Shown piece after piece: positions 56,000-64,000 of a stretch of 64,000 nt of DNA (position 1 is the first letter of the stretch; each line of letters opens with the position of its first letter). The notes under the pieces are model-generated. The model was not told the origin of the DNA. It saw only the letters and a list, made by a program, of their open reading frames with translations, and made no database searches. Location: the NCBI GenBank assembly GCA_933207985.1, contig OW240914.1, positions 136,598,718-136,662,717 on the forward strand, given 5' to 3'. The position numbers and the translations under genes are program-made. The DNA is from Pelobates cultripes (Eukaryota; Chordata; Amphibia; Anura; Pelobatidae).

Positions 56000-57885
56000 A
56001 GTTGGAAAGTTCAAAAAAACCCACAAAGGCCTACCATTTCCTAAAGTAGACACCCCAGGGTATTTCAAAAGGCATATTTTAAACCTTAGCGTTGGATCAT
56101 TTTTTTGTTAGTTTGTACCAAGTCTAGTTACAATGAGCATTTTTTCTGCCTTTTTGACACACACTTGGAGTTGTTACTGTATATTTTGTAATCCTTATGT
56201 GTGCTATGGCAGTAGAACACCTAATATGTTGCTCAGCTATGTCCTCTTAATGCTGCAATACCCCCATGTGTACCCTTTTCAGGGATATGTGGATGTTGAA
56301 GGGGCACATTGGAGACCAAGCCATATCAGTTTTTACCGAACTTTGAATTTTGACGCTCGGCCCATGTGCAATTTCCAAGCATCTTAGCAGGTTTTAAGTT
56401 CAAATTACCCCACAAAGGCCTACCATTTTTTAAAGTAGACACCCCAGGGCATTTCAAAAGGCATATTTTAAACCTTAGCGTTGGATCATTTTTTTGTTAG
56501 TTTGTACCAAGTCTAGTTACAATGAGCATTTTTTCTGCCTTTTTGACACACACTTGGAGTTGTTACTGTATATTTTGTAATCCTTATGTGTGCTATGGCA
56601 GTAGAACACCTAATATGTTGCTCAGCTATGTCCTCTTAATGCTGCAATACCCCCATGTGTACCCTTTTCAGGGATATGTGGATGTTGAAGGGGCACATTG
56701 GAGACCAAGCCATATCAGTTTTTACCGAACTTTGAATTTTGACGCTCGGCCCATGTGCAATTTCCAAGCATCTTAGCAGGTTTTAAGTTCAAATTACCCC
56801 ACAAAGGCCTACCATTTTTTAAAGTAGACACCCCAGGGCATTTCAAAAGGCATATTTTAAACCTTAGCGTTGGATCATTTTTTTGTTAGTTTGTACCAAG
56901 TCTAGTTACAATGAGCATTTTTTCTGCCTTTTTGACACACACTTGGAGTTGTTACTGTATATTTTGTAATCCTTATGTGTGCTATGGCAGTAGAACACCT
57001 AATATGTTGCTCAGCTATGTCCTCTTAATGCTGCAATACCCCCATGTGTACCCTTTTCAGGGATATGTGGATGTTGAAGGGGCACATTGGAGACCAAGCC
57101 ATATCAGTTTTTACCGAACTTCGAATTTTGACGCTCGGCCCATGTGCAATTTCCAAGCATCTTAGCAGGTTTTAAGTTCAAATTACCCCACAAAGGCCTA
57201 CCATTTTTTAAAGTAGACACCCCAGGGCATTTCAAAAGGCATATTTTAAACCTTAGCGTTGGATCATTTTTTTGTTAGATTGTACCAAGTCTAGTTACAA
57301 TGAGCATTTTTTCTGCCTTTTTGACACACACTTGGAGTTGTTACTGTATATTTTGTAATCCTTATGTGTGCTATGGCAGTAGAACACCTAATATGTTGCT
57401 CAGCTATGTCCTCTTAATGCTGCAATACCCCCATGTGTACCCTTTTCAGGGATATGTGGATGTTGAAGGGGCACATTGGAGACCAAGCCATATCAGTTTT
57501 TACCGAACTTTGAATTTTGACGCTCGGCCCATGTGCAATTTCCAAGCATCTTAGCAGGTTTTAAGTTCAAATTACCCCACAAAGGCCTACCATTTTTTAA
57601 AGTAGACACCCCAGGGCATTTCAAAAGGCATATTTTAAACCTTAGCGTTGGATCATTTTTTTGTTAGTTTGTACCAAGTCTAGTTACAATGAGCATTTTT
57701 TCTGCCTTTTTGACACACACTTGGAGTTGTTACTGTATATTTTGTAATCCTTATGTGTGCTATGGCAGTAGAACACCTAATATGTTGCTCAGCTATGTCC
57801 TCTTAGTGCAGCAATACCCCCATGTGTACCTTTTTCAGGGATATGTGGATGTTGAAGGGGCACCTTGGAGACACATCACTTTCAT
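56000..57885. repeat. Tandem array B, 389-bp unit, about 5 copies
   Basis: Units repeat every 389 bp, with the landmark ATGAGCATTTTTTCTGCC at 56133, 56522, 56911, 57300 and 57689. The first four are almost identical; the fifth diverges. Each shares CACAAAGGCCTACCATTT and AGTAGACAC with array A, so A and B derive from one module. An 84-codon frame in each unit is a by-product; 389 is not a multiple of three. Confidence 0.96.
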
Positions 57886-58075
57886 ATTTTTCAAAAGTGG
57901 ATGCTGGGCCAAAGTGTTATTTTAGCAGCCCAGGACTGCAAATTACCTCTCAAAGACCACATATATTTTTAAGTATAAGCAGCTCATCAATTCAAATTAT
58001 GAACAAGTGCATACTATTTGCTGTGAAAAGGGGGAATAGTTGGCTTAATCCTATCTGGGGGTAGTACCCAGTGAT

Positions 58076-58340
58076 CTGTGTCACGGGCAACGCTGTCACG
58101 GATTCCAAAACACAGACAGACTACAAAGAGAGAGAACACAGAGAGAGACACTTGTAATACCGGTCCTTAGAATGGCCGGGCTATACAAGCAGAGAATAGT
58201 CAAGGTACAAGCCGAGGTCAAAGGGGTAAAGAGAAACGGAACAACGATAGGACAAGCCGAGGTCAAGGATCAGAGAAGACAGGATAAACGGGAGACAAAG
58301 CCAAGATTTGGTAACCAGACAGTTGACTAAATTCAGACCC
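58076..58340. other. Unassigned segment downstream of the transposase stop
   Basis: Less AT-rich and purine-rich. Contains CAAGCCGAGGTCAA twice (58208 and 58253), a word I associate with LTR retroelement leaders. It could be a small insertion in the transposon's 3' region. Borders unclear. Confidence 0.35.
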
Positions 58341-58354
58341 CAAAACTGGTCTGC

Positions 58355-60063
58355 TTATTCGGCCTGGGTGTGGAAAACTTTAAAACAGTGGCCAATACAT
58401 AGGCCGGGCTGAGAGGGGCAATCAGGGCAGTAATAGCTAGTCTCAACTCTTACGCCCCTCTTGTAACACACCCTGCATCTTTTCTGGGGGTTTTTCTTTC
58501 TGGGGGTTGATGGAATCTTGAAGCAGAAGTGACCTACCTCCATTCTTCTACTAAGCTCGACTGATGGTCCCCCTCTGTGGCACTCAAGTAACCCAGAAAT
58601 TAGCTGAAATTGAAATGAAAGGAATGTGCATTTCAGCTGAGCATTTGCCTTTTTAAAAATAATAAAGGCATTGTGGACTGCCGTCTGCATTATATATATG
58701 CCCACTTTTTTATACCATGCCCTGGTTTTGCGCATGATTAGATACGGCTGCATTAGTTGATCGGACAGATCAACTCCCCCCATATGTCGATTATATTGCT
58801 GTATGCAGACTGGCACCCGTTTATATTCCTCTCTGCCACGAACTGCGACCCTGCGAGTGTTTTCCCCGTGGATGGTAGTTAGGATGAAAACCTCCTTTTT
58901 ATCGCGGTACTTGAGTGCCAGCAGTTCATTCTGGCAGAGAGCTGCTGTTTCCCCCTTTTTTAATTTTTTTTCTGCTAGAGCCTTTGGGAAACCTGTGCGA
59001 CTCTTCCTGATAGTGCCACAGGCCACGGTCTCAAAACAGTACAGCATTTGTAAGAGTGGGATGCTGTTATAAAAGTTATCAATATATAAGTGATAACCAT
59101 AGTTAAGTAAGGGCATTATTAAATCCCAGACAATTTTCCCACTTGTCCCTATTATATCTGGGCAACCTGGGGGATCAATGTGGCTATCCCTTCCTTCGTA
59201 TACACGAAAGGTGTATACATAGCCACTGCCACTTTCACATAATTTATAAAATTTGATCCCATACCGGGATCTTTTGGATGGGATATATTGTCTAAATCCC
59301 AGTCTTCCCTTATATTTCATGAGGGACTCATCAATTGAAATGTGTTTTTTGGGGGTGTAAATAGTGGCAAATTTTTCATTTAAGTGGGAAATTAGGGGGC
59401 GTATTTTATAAAGAATGTCATACTGTGGATGACCTTTTGGGGGGCACTTCATATTGTCATTAAAGTGCATAAAACGCAGTATGTCCTCATATCGCTCCCT
59501 ATGCATTGTCTGGGAAAAAATGGGGGTATTAAAAATAGGATTTTTAGTCCAATACATTCTAATTGTGGGCTTTTTAACTATCCCCATTAACATTGTCAGT
59601 GCCCAGAATTGTTTAATTTCTGGCACACTGGTTGGGTACCATCTCTCTGTCCTGGCGATTCGGGAGTCTTGGTTGCGTGCAAGATATTGCTCCGCATACA
59701 GATTTGTCTGGGTAACTACCTCCCAAAAAAATCATCCCCCAAAAACAGCTCCATACAATCCAGCGCATTATAGCCAGACAGGTCAGCCTGTATGCCAGGA
59801 TTGGCAGTGAACACTGGGATGTCTGGTGAAAAATGATTAGGGGGTACCCAGTCATCTGTGCCATATTGAACATTAGGGGAATCAGCGATTTCCTCTGATG
59901 TTACTGCAGAATCTGGCACATAGTCCCTGTCCCCTGCGTCACTCCCTGCGTCACTCCCTGCGTCACTCTCTGAGGCAGTGTCGGTCGCCTCTGAGTCAGC
60001 GGCTAACAGGGCATAAGCCTCCTCTGCGCTATACTTTCGCAACATTGTTAATACAGTTAACAC
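58355..60063 (-). pseudogene. piggyBac transposase, full length but one T short in a homopolymer
   Basis: Coding runs right to left. The N-terminal part (60063-59716) begins with two possible Met starts (residues 1 and 7; the second, MLRKYSAEEAYALL, looks more typical) and an acidic stretch with DAGSDAGSDAGD from a 12-bp repeat. In a run of seven T (minus strand, near 59730) the frame changes. The rest (about 59730-58355) carries the DDE_Tnp_1_7 domain: DESLMKYKGR, YIDNFYNS and HMGGVDLSDQ supply the three catalytic Asp (positions 99, 183, 286 of the 423-codon frame). A C-terminal Cys/His-rich zinc domain (RCRVCYKRG ... CPDC ... CIGHCF) follows. Total about 565 residues, the usual family length. 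All catalytic residues are intact. The shift may be real or a homopolymer sequencing error. Confidence 0.93.
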
Positions 60064-60449
60064 AGAAACAAGAAAACTTTAACTAAATAACTAAACTTTT
60101 TTTTTTTTTTTTACCCCTAACTAAATTCCCCAATTAACACTAAATTCCACCCACCCAACTAACTAAATCACAAATTAATAAAATAAAATAATAAAATTGA
60201 ACCCCTTAGGGTTACAAAAAATAAATAAAATTTAACCCTTAAGTGTAAAAAAAAAATAGATCACAGTAAAGTACTGTGACCTGTATATTGATCACTGCTA
60301 GCAGTGATCAAGCAGCAGGGAAAGGGTTAATTTTTTTTTTTGACAGGGGAAAGGGATAGTTAATTTTTATTACACCTTAGCTATTCCTCAGGGACACAAT
60401 GTAGCACCGATCCGTCTCTCTCCACTTCACAAACCCACAAGAGGTGGAG

Positions 60450-60712
60450 GGAGGCGGATCAGATGTCCCAGCAGCATTGTGACCGCTGTGACTGGCTGTC
60501 ACAGCGATCACATGTGCTGGGACATCGCGATTTGCTGTTGCTGGTCTGCCCCTGACTCGTAGGCACCCAGCAACAGCGTTAACCCCGCGATCGCCGGCAC
60601 TGCGGCGATCGCGGGGTTAATTTTACCGCGTGACGGACGAGGTCCGTCACCCGTCGTTAAGGGCATCCCCAGGATGACGGACCTCGTCCGTCATCCGTCC
60701 TGAAGGGGTTAA
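60450..60712. repeat. GC-rich subterminal stems at the transposon right end
   Basis: Nested inverted pairs: CCCAGCA...TGCTGGG, AACCCCGCGATCGCCG with its inverse, and GACGGACGAGGTCCGTC with GACGGACCTCGTCCGTC before the terminal repeat. The right end of the element at 13282-15313 has the same type of stems. Such subterminal structure may be bound by the transposase (inference). Confidence 0.8.
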
Positions 60713-61337
60713 TAAAGGGCATTTATTATGAACATAAAATAGTCACAGTGCATACAAATAACTATGTTACAAACAAATGACCTACACCAACAAATGGATA
60801 AAAATAATAAAGGAATACATTAACATAAAACCCTAATACTAACTGTACTTGCAAGATACCAGCAGTTCTTTCCAAATAGATCTTTTGGTAAGGTACATGG
60901 AAATCCACCAGAAATGTGATTTGGCTCTCAAAATGGATTACAAAGTTTTTACGCTTCAGTGGATATTATATACACATTTCTTCTCATTTGAGTGGCAAGG
61001 TGACTGTAGGAATTCCAATTTTATGAGTGGTGATTAATGTAAAATGCACAATATACATAAGTATATATAATATATTTATGCACAGGTGTTTCTGATCTTG
61101 TTGGGACCAGATCCAAAAATCTTGGTTAATCTAGATATTTAATTTGAAATATAATATAGAGTTTATACATAATGCACCAAAACAAAATGGCATCTAAAAC
61201 ACTTCCAAAACTTTAAGTAAGTGACCCTGCATTGAACTTACAATATGTATTGCAGGTGTTATGATGTCTTTAACTCAGACAACTTATCCGATAAGGCCAC
61301 AGTAATATACATTACTGGACCTCAGAATCAATGACTA

Positions 61338-61387
<50 letters not shown>

Positions 61388-61942
61388 TATCATATTTGGT
61401 TTACAAACAGGAAAATAAAATATATTTTACTCATTGCTTCCCAAACACAATTTAGCTCATAAGTCTAACATGGGTATAATGTGCAACCATTCCATGCATC
61501 TATCACACAACCACATTTTCATAATAAATAATAATCATAATAATCATAATGAAAAAAGGATGCAGAGCTTAGTAAATTAGTTGGGCACAGCAAATAGATG
61601 AGGCAGGCACTGTTATATTGATTTAAGATACTACCACAGAAGAATCCTTCTAATTTTATATACAACTCTTGTAGTATGGATGCTTCCATTCACTTGCACA
61701 AGTGGTCCTTAATCATTCTGAAAAGTAAATGAAACATTGCTACTGGGATTGCCTAGAGGCCAATCATTTCAATGAGAAAATTGAAAAGACCACCATTCCT
61801 CTTTGATGTGTGAGGCAAGATGGTGGAGCTATGGTGTACAATTGGAATTGTATAAATACTTGCATTATTACATTTTACCAAGCATGTTTCAATGTTGCAC
61901 TGTCCTTAGATATATTGGAAAGTGAAATAAATTACAGTTTGT
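60713..61942. other. No gene recognised; (AT)n run
   Basis: AT-rich sequence with an (AT)n microsatellite at 61340-61390. A 62-codon frame at 60849 has no support. Confidence 0.5.
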
Positions 61943-62022
61943 TTAACCCCTTAAGGACCAAACTTCTGGAATAAAAGGGAATCATGACATGTCACACATG
62001 GCATGTGTCCTTAAGGGGTTAA
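61943..62022. mobile_element. Short palindromic piggyBac-end MITE, 80 bp
   Basis: TTAACCCCTTAAGGACC to GTGTCCTTAAGGGGTTAA, the best-preserved copy of this small family in the window. Its right TTAA is also the left TTAA of the next MITE. Confidence 0.88.
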
Positions 62023-62559
62023 AGGGTTACTCCAACCACCATGACCATATTTGCTTGTTGAAGAAGTCATGGTGGTTGAAGGAGTCTGAATGTGCAGTGT
62101 TTCTGTTTGAAACACTGCAAATCCAGAGATATTCTTAATTGTATGCTGGGGGCCAGTTGTACTCCCAGCACACGTGACTTATCAAGAGAGAAGCTCTTGT
62201 CACCGCTCTCTCCCTCCCTGATTGCCTCCATTTCTGATTGTCTCCCCTCCCGCCTACCTTACCCCTGTGCAGATATTTTTTTTATCTTGCCCTCCCTCCT
62301 CCTTTTATCTCTCCCTCCCTATTTTCCTCGTTTTGTGGACTCCAAACACATGCATGCACTCTATGTGAAGTCTTGAAGTGTGACATCAGAACGGGGCGCA
62401 CCAATCAGCGCCGGGAAGCTTTGCCCGGCAATGGATTAAAGTGAGTAATAACTTAAATTAAAACACTCTTTGAGTGTTTTATTAGGGGGTGACCTACAGA
62501 ATAATGCCAAAAGGGCATTATTATGATAAAATTGAATAAGGGTTGGAGAAACCCTTTAA
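62019..62559 (+). mobile_element. T2-type MITE, 541 bp
   Basis: TTAAAGGGTTACTCCAACCA to GGTTGGAGAAACCCTTTAA, bounded by TTAA with a long terminal inverted repeat. Internal stems include CACCATGAC...GTCATGGTGG and CAGTGTTTC...GAAACACTG. Confidence 0.87.
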
Positions 62560-64000
62560 CTTTTATATATAAGGCAATTACATTCACAACCCCAATTTTA
62601 ATACATGCACTGTTTTCCATTTCAGTATTTTATTGTATTAAAACAAATAGAACGACAACTGATAATTGCCCTAAGTTTTTAGTTATCTTCTAAAGCAAAA
62701 AATGCAACTCACATAGGCAGTCAGACCATAGATTTTTTTTCCATTGATTGAAGTAGTTGATGGAATGTGCTAACTTTCAAAAGCTAAGTCTTTTATTTTC
62801 TGTGTTCTTGATTTTGCATGGATTTTCTTTCTTCCTACAGCATTTCATTTTTCTCTTTTACTTCAGAAACAACATCCATTTTTCCTGCAGTAAATTCACT
62901 TCCTGATTAATTTTCATAGGTTATATGTATGAAAAAAGCAGAACCTTCTCAGGCATGGATGAAAAATGAGAACAGAAAAAAGTCTTTAGATACCCACAGT
63001 GGGTGGCATCAACCAGTGACCTGTCTACTAATAAGGCAAATGAAAGGAAAATAGCCTGAGAGGATCTAAATACCAGAACTGAATTCATAAAAGTAAAAAA
63101 GTAAAGAACCAAAAAAAAACAGAACCACAACAAAATAAAAACAAAAAAAAAAGAAGCTTTTCATTAAGTGCTTAAACCAAAACAATATGTTTTAACAAAA
63201 AGAGGCCAAAAATTCACACTTAATGGATGCTGGTCTAGATGTAAACAAAGCAAACTTGTAAGAGGTGTTTTATATGTGGAATTTGTTAATAAATAAGAAG
63301 ATAATATAATTGTTGGGGAAAAAATAACATGCTTTAAAATTACAAAGACAACACTAAAAAGTTGATAACTCCCCCTCCCCCAACACTTCCTATGTGTTGT
63401 CTATACTGTATAAGAAATTATGCATTTACAATGCATCATATTGCAAAGTTTAATGCTTCCTGGCTCTCTAAGAATCCATGTAGGCTGTGCATTTATATGG
63501 CTGAGAGAATGGAGGTGGTATTATATACAAATGTGTATGTTTGAGATGGGCAATCGTCCTTTACATTAAGGGTCTCTGGAAGATATGTGGGCTATGTAAT
63601 TTATCCGAGGGACTCATTAATATACTGGGGCTATGTCATTTAAACTAGACTTAAAGATTCATTTTGGTGCAAATTGCAATTCGTCAGAATTTAAACTGAT
63701 TGGTTTAATTTACGAACTCAATGCAGAAATATAAACATGAAACATGAACCAAACAAGTCGCACAATTGCTGAACATATTAATTGTAATTTGTGATTCTGA
63801 CTTTTGCCCTTGATACCAAAATAATAGTTGATTGATCCAAAATAAATGATTGATGGCAAAGGGGCAATCATTAAATGTACATTTTATTGAAATTTCAAGT
63901 GAGAAGTAACACATTGAATAATAAATATATAATATATAAATATAGTATATTTTTTATACTCCTCCTGTTTTTCCCTCTATTGATCTATGAACCAAATAGT
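62560..64000. other. No gene recognised
   Basis: AT-rich sequence with A-rich stretches (63100-63160). Short frames at 62921 (minus), 63362 and 63705 (minus) have no family resemblance. No repeat recognised. Confidence 0.5.

Larger units (their letters stand above)
53148..60712 (-). mobile_element. piggyBac-family transposon, 7.6 kb, with internal satellite arrays
   Basis: Bounded by TTAA at 53148-53151 and 60709-60712 with inverted ends CCCCTTAAGGACACAG and CCCCTTCAGGACGGATGACG. It holds a piggyBac transposase on the minus strand (58355-60063, one frameshift). Between the left end and the gene lie two tandem arrays, 395-bp units (53860-55980) and 389-bp units (56000-57885), with a more diverged unit at each outer edge. 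GC-rich stems fill the right subterminal region. Terminal sequence and target site agree with the non-autonomous elements at 10695, 13282 and 18067, so it is the likely autonomous relative. Confidence 0.85.

Noticed and set aside
53860..57885. CRISPR-like array
   Set aside because: The repeats are about 390 bp, continuous and without unique spacers, in an animal genome; they are ordinary tandem repeats.
56133..57925. Five repeated frames of about 80 codons in array B as a repeat-protein gene family
   Set aside because: The unit length of 389 is not a multiple of three, array A has no matching frame, and there is no promoter or splice context. The identity reflects recent DNA duplication.

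Overview
The window looks like nuclear DNA from a vertebrate, most probably an anuran amphibian. This is inferred from the mix of mobile elements: many TTAA-flanked MITEs with AAAGGRR ends (T2/Kolobok type, first known from Xenopus), piggyBac-family elements with CCCCTTAAGGAC ends, L1/Tx1-type LINEs, CR1/L2 tails, DD37E Tc1/mariner elements and a chromodomain Ty3/gypsy retrotransposon. There are no prokaryotic operons, rRNAs, tRNAs or CRISPR arrays. Most of the 64 kb is transposon-derived. Host-gene evidence is slight: a CpG-rich promoter-like region near 9.64-10.11 kb and one short candidate start-codon exon at 27.8 kb, so much of the window may be intron.

Layout. 1-5177: young Ty3/gypsy chromovirus with identical visible LTR ends, broken by a 31-bp tandem duplication in integrase. 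5.2-9.6 kb: MITE remnants, an LTR-like relic, a multi-hairpin MITE. 9.64-10.11 kb: CpG-island promoter. 10.7-27.2 kb: dense TTAA-targeting elements, with long non-autonomous piggyBac relatives at 10.7, 13.3 and 18.1 kb and T2-type MITEs that nest in or abut one another. 27.8-30.2 kb: candidate exon and TE-poor sequence. 30.5-31.0 kb: a long near-perfect inverted repeat. 32.2-42.4 kb: two broken L1/Tx1 LINEs in opposite orientations. 43-45 kb: MITEs and a C/T-rich decayed repeat. 45.8-47.4 kb: a nearly intact DD37E Tc1/mariner element. 47.7-53.0 kb: L1 ORF1 remnant, L2 remnant, and a second DD37E element split by an L1 insertion with a 14-bp target duplication. 53.1-60.7 kb: a 7.6-kb piggyBac element that carries two internal satellite-like arrays (395-bp and 389-bp units) and a transposase with one apparent frameshift. 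60.7-64 kb: mostly unrecognised AT-rich sequence with one MITE pair.

The most unusual structure is the 53.1-60.7 kb piggyBac element. Its repeat module recurs, in inverted rather than direct arrangement, inside the three non-autonomous relatives elsewhere in the window. No protein-coding element in the window appears fully intact by reading. All family assignments come from reading motifs, without database searches.
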